Assembly: GCA_011523545.1 (NCBI GenBank)
Contig: WTGN01000084.1
Coordinates: forward strand, 1-62,853
Direction of reading: 5' to 3'
DNA: 62,853 nt
DNA from: Chloroflexota bacterium
GTDB lineage: Bacteria > Chloroflexota > Anaerolineae > Aggregatilineales > Phototrophicaceae
Part shown: positions 39,664 to 48,178 of the stretch, in pieces
Layout: each line of letters begins with the position of its first letter
Numbering within the stretch: position 1 is the first letter of the stretch
Translations under genes and position numbers: made by a program
Notes under the pieces: generated by a model
Told to the model about the DNA's origin: nothing
The model's input: the letters and a program-made list of their open reading frames with translations, nothing else
Databases searched by the model: none

Positions 39664-40287
39664 CTAGCGCGCCTGCCTGGCGAAGTAGCGCGCCTCCGCC
39701 TCCACGAAGTCCACCAGTCCGGCGATGCTCGCGTTCGGCGGCGTAGCGGCGGGCATCTGGTGAATCCGCGCCGAAATCAGCGCCGGCTCGCCCCGAAGAT
39801 CGACGACTGCCACGCCCACCTGCCCGGCATCGACCGCCTCCAGAAACAGAGCCTTTGCCACGATGCGCGTGCATTCCGCCGGCTTCAGCAGGATCTGCAA
39901 ACGCGCCGTGTCATCCCGCGGCCGCAAGGTCGCGCTGATGCTGCCGGCGCCAGCGGTCGGTGACTGGAACAGCCAGTCGCGCTCTTCATTGACCAGGCCC
40001 AGCGTAACTTGCTGCGCCAGCCGCTCGCGCTGCTCAGGGACAAGCAGGCCGGCGACATTGGCCGCGTGATAACCCATGCCGTCAAGCGCGATCAGGGTCG
40101 AGCGCCCGCCGGTCTCGCGGCAATGGGGGACGTCATCGGCGCAGGACCCGCCCAGGTCAAGCAGCGGGGCAGGCGGATGCGCCGCTGCCTTGAGTTGCTG
40201 TATGAAGGTGTATAGCCGCGGCAGCAGCGCCAGATCGCCGGCGATTTGCCCGGTGTAGAGCAGGGTCAGGCTCAGCGGTTGGTCCAT
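39664..40287 (-). CDS. Hypothetical protein, weakly metallophosphatase-like
   Basis: The 207-aa product has L-T-L-L-Y-T-G-Q-I-A-G-D-L, L-L-D-L-G-G-S-C-A-D-D, and A-L-D-G-M-G-Y-H-A-A-N-V-A-G. This order recalls the first half of 5'-nucleotidase/metallophosphatase proteins (strand, D-x-G, then L-x-x-x-G-Y-D-A-x-x-x-G-N-H), but the metal-binding His/Asp/Asn residues are absent. It is probably a non-catalytic relative. It overlaps the enoyl-CoA hydratase gene by 16 nt and is in the same operon direction. Confidence 0.5.
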   Translation of the reverse strand: MDQPLSLTLLYTGQIAGDLALLPRLYTFIQQLKAAAHPPAPLLDLGGSCADDVPHCRETGGRSTLIALDGMGYHAANVAGLLVPEQRERLAQQVTLGLVNEERDWLFQSPTAGAGSISATLRPRDDTARLQILLKPAECTRIVAKALFLEAVDAGQVGVAVVDLRGEPALISARIHQMPAATPPNASIAGLVDFVEAEARYFARQAR

Positions 40288-41048
40288 TCCGCCCGCCGTT
40301 TTTCGATGAAGGCGCGCATGCCCTCGGCTTTGTCTTCCGAGCCGAAAGCGACCAGGAAGTTGCGCCTTTCGTAAGCCAGCCCCTCCGCCAGCGTCATCTC
40401 ATACGCTTTGTCAATGGCGTCTTTGGCCAGGCGGATGGCGACTTGCGAGCGGCGCCCGACTTTCTGAGCGATGGAAATGGCGACATCCATGTATTCGTCG
40501 AGCGGCGCGACGCGGTTGACCAGCCCGTAGCGCAGCGCTTCCTCGGCGCTCAGTTTGCGGTCGGTCAGCATGATTTCCATCGCCAGCGCCTTGCCTACCG
40601 CCCGCGTCAGGCGTTGGGTGCCGCCGGCGCCGGGGATGATGCCCAGGTTGATCTCGGGCTGGCCGAATACTGCCGTCTCCGACGCCACGATCATGTCGCA
40701 AGCCAGCGCGATCTCGCAGCCGCCGCCCAGCGCATAACCGGACACAGCGGCGATGACCGGCTTGGTCAGCTTTTTGAAATCGAAGCGGTCGACAAGCGAG
40801 ACGGTCATCAGCATATCGATCTGCGTTTTGCCGTCCATCTCCTTGATGTCGGCGCCGGCGGCGAAGGCTTTGTCGCTCCCGCTAAGGATCATCGCGCCGA
40901 TGCCCGCGTCGCTGTTGAAGGCGAGCATGGCGTCGTTCACCTCGTCCATCAGCGGCGAGTTCAAGGCGTTCAGCGCCTTCGGCCGATTAAGCCGCACCCG
41001 CCCGACGCCATCCGCCGGCCGGTCCACGAGAATATGTTCATAGCTCAT
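40272..41048 (-). CDS. Enoyl-CoA hydratase (crotonase family)
   Basis: The 258-aa enzyme adds water across trans-2-enoyl-CoA in fatty-acid or amino-acid breakdown. The oxyanion-hole motifs K-A-F-A-A-G-A-D-I-K-E-M (near 60-70) and A-L-G-G-G-C-E-I-A-L-A (near 105) are present, as are both catalytic glutamates (in G-G-C-E and Q-P-E-I-N-L-G-I-I-P-G-A-G-G-T-Q). ATG 41048 sits 8 nt after AAAGGA; ATG 41054 is too close to it. Its TGCTAGGAT promoter is at 41089-41097. Confidence 0.9.
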   Translation of the reverse strand: MSYEHILVDRPADGVGRVRLNRPKALNALNSPLMDEVNDAMLAFNSDAGIGAMILSGSDKAFAAGADIKEMDGKTQIDMLMTVSLVDRFDFKKLTKPVIAAVSGYALGGGCEIALACDMIVASETAVFGQPEINLGIIPGAGGTQRLTRAVGKALAMEIMLTDRKLSAEEALRYGLVNRVAPLDEYMDVAISIAQKVGRRSQVAIRLAKDAIDKAYEMTLAEGLAYERRNFLVAFGSEDKAEGMRAFIEKRRAEWTNR

Positions 41049-41088
41049 GGGCATGTTCCTTTCGCGCTCCCGTTTTTGGAATGGCGCT

Positions 41089-41097
41089 ATCCTAGCA
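41089..41097 (-). promoter_or_regulatory. Extended -10 promoter TGCTAGGAT
   Basis: TGC-TAGGAT on the minus strand, 41 nt before the enoyl-CoA hydratase ATG. Confidence 0.55.
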
Positions 41098-41137
41098 CAA
41101 ACTGAAGCCAATCGACATTTTCGCTAGCGCCGCCTGA

Positions 41138-41213
41138 TGTAGGGGCGAGCTACCAGCTCGCCCGCCTTCCTTGACATGTGCGTTCGGGCGGCTTTGTAAG
41201 TCGCCCCTACAAA
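41138..41213. repeat. Composite family-A palindromic repeat
   Basis: TGTAGGGGCGAGCT..AGCTCGCCCG (41138-41164) faces GGGCGGCTT..AAGTCGCCCCTACA (41185-41213). Confidence 0.75.
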
Positions 41214-41248
41214 TCCCATTTTGCCAGGCGACCCGGCGCCGGGGCATG

Positions 41249-42331
41249 TCAGCGCGCCAGGAAAGCCTGAATCCGCTCCACCGCCTCATCGACGCCGACG
41301 CCATCGCGCGCCCAGTCCCATTCCCTGCGGTCGGCATTGGCAGCGCCGCCCCCCGCGAGCGCGACCGGCTTCCACAGCGCCAGATGATCGGACGTGTAGG
41401 GCGCGTATCGCCGCGGATCGGTCGGCCCCATCAGCATCACCGCGCGGGCGCCGCTGGCCGCGGCCAGGTGCGTCAAGCCGGTGTCGTTGCCGATGTAGAA
41501 AAGCGCGTCGGCCGCCAGCGCGCCGATCTCCTGGAAACTGAGCCGGTCCACCCAATTTGATGAGCGCACGGTCAAATGCCCGGCCACCTCCTCGGCCAGG
41601 TCAACATCACCCGGTCCGCCGAGAAGAATCACGGTGGCTGCGCATTCTTCCGCGACGCGATTGAGGATTTCGGCGAATCGCGCTGGCGGATAACGCTTGC
41701 TGGCCAGCTGCGCCCCGGGGTTGGCGCCGCCGCCGGGATGGGCGACGAGGAACGGCGCGCCGATATGCTCCGCCGCCAGACGCGCGCGTACTGCCGCTCG
41801 CGCCCGCTCCGTGACCGGCAGATTGGCGCTGGCCTGCAGCTCACGGCCCGCGATCGCGCTGACCACCTTGAGATAGATTTCGCTCTCGTGCTCGCGGGCG
41901 GCCGGGTCGATGGGCACGCGCAGGTTGTAAGCGAAACCGCGCCCGCCACTATCCAGCCCGGCGCGCAGGGGGATGCCCGCCAGATAGACCGCCAGGCTCA
42001 TCAGCGGCGAGCGCACCAGCGAGACGGCCAGGTCGTAATCGCCAGCGCGCAGCCGCCGCAGGATGCGGTAAAATGACGCCGGCGTATTCAAGGGCATATC
42101 GGCGCCTGTGTCCAATATCGCGTCAATCGCCGGATGATGCTCGATGGCGCGCGCCGACCAAGGCCCAACCGCCCAAGTGATATGCGCCTCGGGAAAGGTC
42201 TCGCGCAACGCCGAAAGGGCCGCCGTCGCCATCAGCACATCGCCGATGCAGCAGGGACGCAGGAATACGATGCGCTTCGGCGTCGGCGCGTCCGCAACTG
42301 TGGGAAAGGCCCGTCTCAATATCGAATACAA
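41249..42331 (-). CDS. Glycosyltransferase family 9 (heptosyltransferase-like)
   Basis: The 360-aa GT-B protein fits GT9: I-V-F-L-R-P-C-C-I-G-D-V-L-M-A-T near residues 22-37 (the usual I-x-x-x-R-x-x-x-x-G-D), A-H-P-G-G-G-A-N-P-G near 193, and Y-I-G-N-D-T-G-L-T-H-L-A-A-A near 285. GT9 enzymes add heptose or similar sugars; the acceptor is unknown. The only start in frame is a TTG at 42331 (an in-frame TGA lies a few codons upstream). It may work with the heptose-nucleotide enzyme at 47187. Confidence 0.82.
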   Translation of the reverse strand: MYSILRRAFPTVADAPTPKRIVFLRPCCIGDVLMATAALSALRETFPEAHITWAVGPWSARAIEHHPAIDAILDTGADMPLNTPASFYRILRRLRAGDYDLAVSLVRSPLMSLAVYLAGIPLRAGLDSGGRGFAYNLRVPIDPAAREHESEIYLKVVSAIAGRELQASANLPVTERARAAVRARLAAEHIGAPFLVAHPGGGANPGAQLASKRYPPARFAEILNRVAEECAATVILLGGPGDVDLAEEVAGHLTVRSSNWVDRLSFQEIGALAADALFYIGNDTGLTHLAAASGARAVMLMGPTDPRRYAPYTSDHLALWKPVALAGGGAANADRREWDWARDGVGVDEAVERIQAFLAR

Positions 42332-42520
42332 GTCGCCCCGCTCTCATTCATCCGCCGCGCCTGGGCAAAATGTAATGCAGACCCAGACCAGCCGCCAGTG
42401 GAATCAAGCCGCTATCGCCGTTCGGCGCCGCCGGCAGCTCGTCCTTTTCGAGTATGAACCGTTGACTGAACTGCCGTTGATGTTACGCTGGGTTTAAGGA
42501 AATATGAACGCTTTGGGAAG

Positions 42521-43264
42521 ATGGTTGTGGATTTCCTGCGCGCATTCACTTTTGTATTCAGCGATCGGCATTGGCTGATCAAGCTGGCGAAGCCGGCGCT
42601 GCTGGTCCTGCTCTGCCCGCTGCCGGTGGTCGGCTTGTTTTGCCTCTGCGCCCTTCTGGGTTGCCTGGCTGAAATTGCCCACAACGTCAGCAACGATTAT
42701 CCGCGCCCGCTGCCCGCCTGGAACCACATCGGGCAAGACATCAGGAAAGGAGCGCCTGTGCTTCTGGCGCTGATCGTCTACCATCTGCCGCCGCTTGGCC
42801 TCATTACGCTGCTTTATTTTCTGCGCGGATCGCTGGCTGTCAGCCTGTTCGGCAGCCTCACCTTTACCGGCCTGCTGGCCGCTATTATGCCCTTCCTCAT
42901 GATCTTCTTCGCGTTTGCCTGGTCGCTGCTGGCGATTGGGCTGGTATATTACGCCGACAATTGGGAGGCGGGCGCCTTTTTCCAGTTCAGCAAGCTCCTG
43001 CGCAGCATGGGCCGCGACAGCGTCTTGACCGCACAGTGGCTCGTTGCTTCGCTGGCAGCGAGCATGCTCCTTTTGATTTTGCTGCCGCTCGCGCCCTTTC
43101 TGTTCTTCCCGGTGCAGGGTTATTTGGCCGGTGTCTATGGCCGCCGCCTGCGCGCCGCCTGGATGGCAGCCCGCAACGCCAACACCGCCCACAACGAGCG
43201 CAATGCCCTGCGCTTTGCAAAGCCCGATGGCCGCGCGCCGCTGCCGAGCAAGTTAAGCGCCTGA
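42521..43264 (+). CDS. DUF4013 membrane protein
   Basis: The 247-aa protein has four to five hydrophobic helices and the DUF4013 pattern: L-P-A-W-N-H-I-G-Q-D-I-R-K-G near residue 65 and Y-Y-A-D-N-W-E-A-G-A-F-F-Q near 145. Function is unknown. GGGAAG sits directly before the ATG, so the GTG two codons later (42527) has the better spacing. Confidence 0.75.
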   Translation: MVVDFLRAFTFVFSDRHWLIKLAKPALLVLLCPLPVVGLFCLCALLGCLAEIAHNVSNDYPRPLPAWNHIGQDIRKGAPVLLALIVYHLPPLGLITLLYFLRGSLAVSLFGSLTFTGLLAAIMPFLMIFFAFAWSLLAIGLVYYADNWEAGAFFQFSKLLRSMGRDSVLTAQWLVASLAASMLLLILLPLAPFLFFPVQGYLAGVYGRRLRAAWMAARNANTAHNERNALRFAKPDGRAPLPSKLSA

Positions 43265-43582
43265 GGCAGACATCCCGGCAGCCTGTACCGAGTCATTAAG
43301 CGGCTTCCAGCAGGTACCTTTGATAAGCGCGATGCCCGTTTCCAGGGCAACTCGCGGCCGAAACCTGTGTAAACATGCACTGAAGCGTATATAATAATGG
43401 CTGAATGCCCTGCCATCGCTGCGCTCGCCTCGAACTTGGCACGGATGACAGCGTGGGCGGCGGCCCGGTTTTGAAATGCAAATTGTTTGTTGTTTATCCT
43501 CATCTGCAGCCACGGTCTTCGCAGTGCAGCGGTCGATACTAATGGGATACAGATAGGGCTAAGCACGGGAGACAAGGAGGCC
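43265..43582. other. Long upstream region of the PIN-TRAM gene
   Basis: 318 nt without a supported gene. A TATAAT box at 43390-43395 would give a ~180-nt leader to the PIN-TRAM ATG at 43583. No clear riboswitch-like structure or repeat of families A/B is seen. Confidence 0.35.
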
Positions 43583-44635
43583 ATGGGCTCTTTTCTAAAA
43601 TGCCGAATTGCCGGCTTGATAGTATTCTCTATTGCAGGTTTCCATATTGGCGAAGCGCTCGCCCCGCACACCGAACTGACAGCGGGACAAGCTGCTTTAG
43701 TGTTTCTCGCCCTGGGCGCCTTCGCCGGCTTGATCGCCGCGCCCTGGCTCACAATCATTCCACTGCGTCATTGGCGCCGCGCCGCCAGCGAGTTGACCGT
43801 GCCCCAGTTGATGCTGGCCATCCTCGGTGGCTTGGTCGGCTTGACCGCCGGGCTGATGCTGGCCTTTCCACTTTCGCTCCTGAGCGATCCGCTGGGCATG
43901 GCCGCGCCCGTCATCGTCTCGGTCATTTTGGGTTATCTCGGCCTGAATATCTTCAGCCTGCGCTCGCGCGAGATGCTTGATGTCATCAACGAGCGCTTGT
44001 TCGGCCGTCAGCGCCGCCTGCAGCCCTATGCCTCAAGGCAGCTCTTGCTGGACACCAGTGTGCTTATCGACGGGCGCATCGTGGAAATCGCCGAGACCGG
44101 CTTCATCGGCGGCACCTTGATCATCCCGCGTTTTGTTTTGAGTGAGCTGCATCGCGTGGCCGATTCATCCGATTCCCTGCGGCGCAACCGCGGGCGGCGC
44201 GGGCTGGCCAAGCTGAATGAGTTGCAGCGCGGCAATGATATGCCCGTCAAAATCGTCGATGACGACCCGGAAGATTTCGGCGAAGTCGACGCCAAGCTGG
44301 TGGCGCTGTCAATTCAGCTGAATGCCTCGCTGGTGACCAACGACTTCAACCTCAATCAGGTCGCCGACGCGCAAGGCGTCGATGTGCTCAACATCAACGC
44401 GCTGGCGAACGCCGTCCGCTCGGTCTACATCCCGGGCGAGACCTTCGACATCCGCATCATTCAAGCCGGGCGCGACCCCAATCAAGGCGTCGGTTATCTG
44501 GACGACGGCACGATGGTGGTGGTGGAATCGGGCCAGAAATTCATGAATCGCGATGTCGGCGTCGAGGTGACCAAGCTGATCAACCGTCCGACAGGGCGCA
44601 TGATCTTCGCCGTGCCGCAGGCGGCCGGGCGGTGA
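43583..44635 (+). CDS. PIN-TRAM domain membrane protein (YacL-like)
   Basis: The 350-aa protein has four N-terminal membrane helices (about 9-27, 38-58, 74-96, 100-122) and then a PIN nuclease domain (L-L-L-D-T-S-V-L-I-D-G-R-I-V near 155, L-V-T-N-D-F-N-L near 253). A TRAM RNA-binding domain ends it (D-D-G-T-M-V-V-V-E-S-G near 315). This matches YacL-type proteins, thought to be membrane-bound RNases. AAGGAGG precedes the ATG at ideal spacing. Confidence 0.88.
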   Translation: MGSFLKCRIAGLIVFSIAGFHIGEALAPHTELTAGQAALVFLALGAFAGLIAAPWLTIIPLRHWRRAASELTVPQLMLAILGGLVGLTAGLMLAFPLSLLSDPLGMAAPVIVSVILGYLGLNIFSLRSREMLDVINERLFGRQRRLQPYASRQLLLDTSVLIDGRIVEIAETGFIGGTLIIPRFVLSELHRVADSSDSLRRNRGRRGLAKLNELQRGNDMPVKIVDDDPEDFGEVDAKLVALSIQLNASLVTNDFNLNQVADAQGVDVLNINALANAVRSVYIPGETFDIRIIQAGRDPNQGVGYLDDGTMVVVESGQKFMNRDVGVEVTKLINRPTGRMIFAVPQAAGR

Positions 44636-44876
44636 CCCCCCATCCCCTAGCCCCTTCCCGCCATCTCTATGGCGGGCATCCCACAAGGAGGGAAGGGGGA
44701 TCGCATTCGTGACTAGCCAACGTGGCGCCAGTACGCTTCCCCTACTCGCGGCCAACAGGTAAGTAAAGTTCGATAGGGTGGAACGAGTAAGCCCCTCCCT
44801 CATTTTGGGATGCCTGCCATAGAGATGGCAGGAGGGGTTTGGGGTGGGGGTGTGCGCCAGAAGGTCGCCCCTACAC
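44636..44876. repeat. Large family-B element with inverted repeat plus half a family-A palindrome
   Basis: Ends are CCCCCATCCCCTAG and TTTGGGGTGGGGG. Inside, GCCATCTCTATGGCGGGCAT (44670 on) is repeated inverted as ATGCCTGCCATAGAGATGGC (44810 on). A lone family-A right half (GTCGCCCCTACAC) follows at 44864-44876. No gene. Confidence 0.7.
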
Positions 44877-44891
44877 TCGCTCGCGCGCCTT

Positions 44892-44900
44892 TGCTACGAT
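44892..44900 (+). promoter_or_regulatory. Extended -10 promoter TGCTACGAT
   Basis: TGC-TACGAT, 35 nt before the pepF ATG. Confidence 0.55.
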
Positions 44901-44935
44901 ACTGAATCGAACCCACCTACACAAGCGAGGCATCA

Positions 44936-46759
44936 ATGAGCGACGCCCTGAAAGAACGCCCCACCGGCGCCGAAGACATCACCTGGGATCTGTCCGTTTT
45001 CTACCAGGGTCTCAACGACCCGCAGATGGAAGCCGATATCGCGACGCTCACTACACAGGTCGACGCTTTTCAGGCGCGCTGGCGCGGCAACGTGGCCGAG
45101 ATGACGGCCGCCGATTTCGTCAGCGCCTACCAGGCGATGGAAGCCATCTATGACTTGCGCGGCCGCCTGGGGTCATTCGCTTTTCTCAACTTCTCAACCG
45201 ATACCGGCGATACGGCTTATCAAGCGGCGGTCGCCCGGGTTGAGGAGTTGGAAGCGGCATTGAGCCAGAAGATGGTCTTCTTCGATCTGGAATGGAACGC
45301 GCTGGACGATGCGGCGGCGCAGCTCATTCTGGATGACCCGGCCCTGGCGCAATACCGCTACTATCTGGAGGCCGAGCGCCGTTACCGCCCTTACAACCTC
45401 AGCGAGGCGGAAGAGCAGATCATCATCGAGAAATCCGTCACTGGCAGCGGCGCCTGGACGCGCTTCTTCACCCAGTTAACCAGCGCCTTTCGCTTCGATT
45501 GGCTGGGTGAAGAAGTCAATATGACCTTCGTGCTCAACAAGCTGTACGATGCTGACCGCGACGTACGCGAGATGGCCTGGCGCAAGCTGACGGACAAGCT
45601 CGGCGAAAAGTCGATGGAGCTGACCTTCATCTTCAATACGCTGGCGCTGGACAAAGCCAATAGCGACCGGCGCCGCGGCTACGCCAGTTGGGTCTCATCG
45701 CGCAACCTCAGCAACAAAGCCAGCGATGAGGTCGTTGAAGCGCTGGTGACCACCGTCACCGGCAATTACGAATTGGTCGCGCGGCATTATCGTCTCAAGC
45801 GCGCCCTGCTCGAATATGATGAACTCTACGATTATGACCGTTATGCGCCGCTGAACCTCAAGGAGAGCGAGGCCTTCTACCCTTGGGATCAAGCGCGCGA
45901 CATCGTCTTGAACGCCTTCGATAATTTCAGCCCGCGCATGAAAGACGAGGCCCAGGCCTTCTTTGACAAGAACTGGATTCATGCGCCCGTCTTGCCGAAC
46001 AAGCGGGGCGGCGCCTTTGCCGCGCCGACGGTCGCGTCTGCCAATCCCTATGTCTTCTTGAATTATCTGGGCGATACGCGCGATGTGACCACGCTGGCGC
46101 ATGAATTGGGGCACGGCATACACATGGCGCTCTCGGGCAAAGCGAAGGGACTCTTCGCCCTTCATACGCCCTTGACCACCGCCGAGATGGCATCGACATT
46201 CGCCGAGATGCTGGTTTTCCAGGATCTGATGGCGGCTGAAGACGACGATGAAGTCAAACTCTCCATGCTGATCGAGAAGATCGAGGATACCTTCGCCACC
46301 GTCTTCCGGCAGATCTCGATGAACCGCTTCGAGGACAAGATGCACAATGCCCGCCGTAGCGAAGGCGAGTTGACAGCGGCGCGCTTCAATGAGTTGTGGC
46401 TGGAGACGCAGCGCGATATGTTCGGCGACAGCGTCACCATCACCGAGGAATATGGCAGCTGGTGGAGTTATGTGCCGCATTTCCTGCACGCGCCCGGTTA
46501 TGTCTACGCCTATTCTTTCGGCGAGCTGCTGGTGCTGGCGCTGTACAAGCTCTATGAGGAAGAAGACCAGGGCTTTGTGCCCAAATATATTGATCTGCTG
46601 GCGGCGGGCGATTCCGATTATCCCGATCGGCTGCTGGCGAAAATCGGCGTTGACATCAACGACGCCGGTTTCTGGCAGAAGGGCATTGACGTGATCGAAG
46701 CCTGGGTAGCGCAAGCCGAGACGCTATCGCGCCGTCTGTATCCGAAAAAGTTCGCTTGA
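44936..46759 (+). CDS. pepF: M3-family oligoendopeptidase F
   Basis: The 607-aa zinc metallopeptidase cleaves short peptides in the cytoplasm. The catalytic motif is H389-E-L-G-H, preceded by T-L-A and followed by G-I-H-M-A-L; the third zinc ligand glutamate is in T-A-E-M-A-S-T-F-A-E. The N-terminal W-D-L-S-V-F-Y and C-terminal Y-V-Y-A-Y-S-F-G-E-L are typical of the PepF/M3B clade. ATG 44936 has GCGAGG upstream. The next gene starts 6 nt after the stop. Confidence 0.93.
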   Translation: MSDALKERPTGAEDITWDLSVFYQGLNDPQMEADIATLTTQVDAFQARWRGNVAEMTAADFVSAYQAMEAIYDLRGRLGSFAFLNFSTDTGDTAYQAAVARVEELEAALSQKMVFFDLEWNALDDAAAQLILDDPALAQYRYYLEAERRYRPYNLSEAEEQIIIEKSVTGSGAWTRFFTQLTSAFRFDWLGEEVNMTFVLNKLYDADRDVREMAWRKLTDKLGEKSMELTFIFNTLALDKANSDRRRGYASWVSSRNLSNKASDEVVEALVTTVTGNYELVARHYRLKRALLEYDELYDYDRYAPLNLKESEAFYPWDQARDIVLNAFDNFSPRMKDEAQAFFDKNWIHAPVLPNKRGGAFAAPTVASANPYVFLNYLGDTRDVTTLAHELGHGIHMALSGKAKGLFALHTPLTTAEMASTFAEMLVFQDLMAAEDDDEVKLSMLIEKIEDTFATVFRQISMNRFEDKMHNARRSEGELTAARFNELWLETQRDMFGDSVTITEEYGSWWSYVPHFLHAPGYVYAYSFGELLVLALYKLYEEEDQGFVPKYIDLLAAGDSDYPDRLLAKIGVDINDAGFWQKGIDVIEAWVAQAETLSRRLYPKKFA

Positions 46760-46765
46760 GCGCCT

Positions 46766-47176
46766 ATGACCGCCGGTTATTCGGGCAGGCCTCTGGTCAA
46801 GAAGCTCGGCATCAAGAGCGGGGCGCGTGTCTTGCTGCGGCATGCGCCGGCCAATTATCTTGCGCTGCTTGGCGAGCTGCCGCCGTCTGCCGAGATCGAC
46901 ACCGAGCTGAGGGGCGCCGATTACGACTTCGCGCAGGCCTTCTTCCAATGGCGCGCTGATTATGAAGCCGAGTTCGCCGCCCTGAAAGCCGCCATCAGCA
47001 AAGACGGCATGCTCTGGATTTCCTGGTACAAGAAGGCCTCGAAGATGCCAACCGATATCACGGAGGATGTACTGCGCGATGTGGCGCTGGCGGGCGGCCT
47101 GGTGGATGTCAAAGTCGCCGCCATCGACGCCCAATGGTCGGGCTTGAAGCTGGTGTATCGGCTGGAAGACCGCTGA
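46766..47176 (+). CDS. DUF3052-family protein
   Basis: The 136-aa protein has the DUF3052 pattern: S-G-R-P-L-V-K-K-L-G-I-K-S-G at the start, A-D-Y-D-F near residue 50 and G-M-L-W-I-S-W-Y-K-K-A-S-K near 81. Function is unknown; it looks like a small Rossmann-type fold. It follows pepF by 6 nt and precedes rfaE2 by 10 nt in one operon. Confidence 0.78.
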   Translation: MTAGYSGRPLVKKLGIKSGARVLLRHAPANYLALLGELPPSAEIDTELRGADYDFAQAFFQWRADYEAEFAALKAAISKDGMLWISWYKKASKMPTDITEDVLRDVALAGGLVDVKVAAIDAQWSGLKLVYRLEDR

Positions 47177-47186
47177 GGAAATTGAC

Positions 47187-47660
47187 ATGGGCGAGCTGGT
47201 TTCGCTTGAGGCGGCGCAGGCTTTGCGTGACAAGCTGCGATCTGACGGCAAGACGCTGGTTTTCACCAACGGTCACTTCGACCTGCTGCATGCCGGGCAC
47301 CTCGATTATCTGGAGCAGGCGCGCGCGCTGGGTGACGCCCTTTTTGTCGGCGTCAACGGCGACGCATCCACGCGGCGGCTCAAAGGCCAGGGTAGGCCCC
47401 TCGTGCCCGAAGGCCAACGTGCGCGCCTGCTGGCGGCGCTTGAGCCGGTGAGCGCGGTCACAATCTTCGACGCCGATACCGCCGATGAATTGATAACGGC
47501 GCTCCAGCCCGAGATCTATATCAAAGGCGGCGATTATGCTGACAAGCCCTTGCCCGAGCGCGGGACAGTCGAGGCTTACGGCGGGCGCGTCGAGCTGATT
47601 GAATACGCAGCCGGGCACAGCACAACGCAACTGATAAACAAGATTCGCAAACTGTCTTAG
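47187..47660 (+). CDS. rfaE2: Cytidylyltransferase-fold adenylyltransferase, RfaE domain-II-like
   Basis: The 157-aa nucleotidyltransferase has F-T-N-G-H-F-D-L-L-H-A-G-H near residues 28-40 (the H-x-G-H motif), V-G-V-N-G-D-A-S-T-R-R-L-K-G near 55-68 and Y-I-K-G-G-D-Y near 112. It resembles the stand-alone second domain of HldE/RfaE, which makes ADP-heptose from heptose 1-phosphate. The kinase domain is not in the window. A heptosyltransferase-like GT9 is 5 kb away. Confidence 0.82.
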   Translation: MGELVSLEAAQALRDKLRSDGKTLVFTNGHFDLLHAGHLDYLEQARALGDALFVGVNGDASTRRLKGQGRPLVPEGQRARLLAALEPVSAVTIFDADTADELITALQPEIYIKGGDYADKPLPERGTVEAYGGRVELIEYAAGHSTTQLINKIRKLS

Positions 47661-47819
47661 GAGACAATAGCGTGTTGCATTTGTGGTCAGTCGCGACCTG
47701 GGTCCATGTAGTACACTGAGGACGGCTTCTATACGTTTACATTCGCCTATTTCTACGGCGGACTGCCGTATCAGCGATACGGTTCGATTCATTTGGGACT
47801 GACGCAAGGAGACTAGAAA

Positions 47820-48098
47820 ATGAAAGAAAAGCCGCGAAAGATGAAATCCGGCGGCGTTGACATTCCCGTAGTTATGACTTGGATTGGAAAGCCAGAGTTA
47901 TGCCTGACGAAGGAAGAGGCAGCCAGGCGAAGGCCCCGTAGTAGGTTTTCGGTGCCATTCACCTATGAAAAGATCAAAGTCTCGCCGCGCCACTCGCTAA
48001 AGGCAAAGGCGGTCGATGCGCGCGCCGAGAGAGATGAACCTGCGCAAACCGATCAGAAGCCTCGCCGCCGGGACAGCGATACGCCCCGCGCCGAGTGA
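47820..48098 (+). CDS. Small basic hypothetical protein
   Basis: The 92-aa protein is rich in Lys/Arg and probably partly unfolded at the C-terminus (E-P-A-Q-T-D-Q-K-P-R-R-R-D). It has a strong AAGGAG 10 nt before the ATG and a TACACT -10-like box ~110 nt upstream, so it is likely expressed. No family is recognised. Confidence 0.55.
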   Translation: MKEKPRKMKSGGVDIPVVMTWIGKPELCLTKEEAARRRPRSRFSVPFTYEKIKVSPRHSLKAKAVDARAERDEPAQTDQKPRRRDSDTPRAE

Positions 48099-48126
48099 GC
48101 GCTTCGATTAATACGCGCCCAACACG

Positions 48127-48156
48127 AAAAAAACGCCGTCATCAGCGGCGTTTTTT
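48127..48156. terminator. Bidirectional rho-independent terminator
   Basis: AAAAAACGCCG, loop TCATCAG, CGGCGTTTTTT: an 11-bp perfect stem with T-runs on both strands, between the convergent small basic gene and rpsD. Confidence 0.9.
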
Positions 48157-48178
48157 ATGCGGGAAAGTCGGCTGGCGT

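Noticed and set aside
44895..44925. tRNA T-arm-like sequence GAATCGAACCCACC
   Set aside because: The motif resembles the complement of a T-arm, but no matching acceptor, anticodon or D arm can be built around it.
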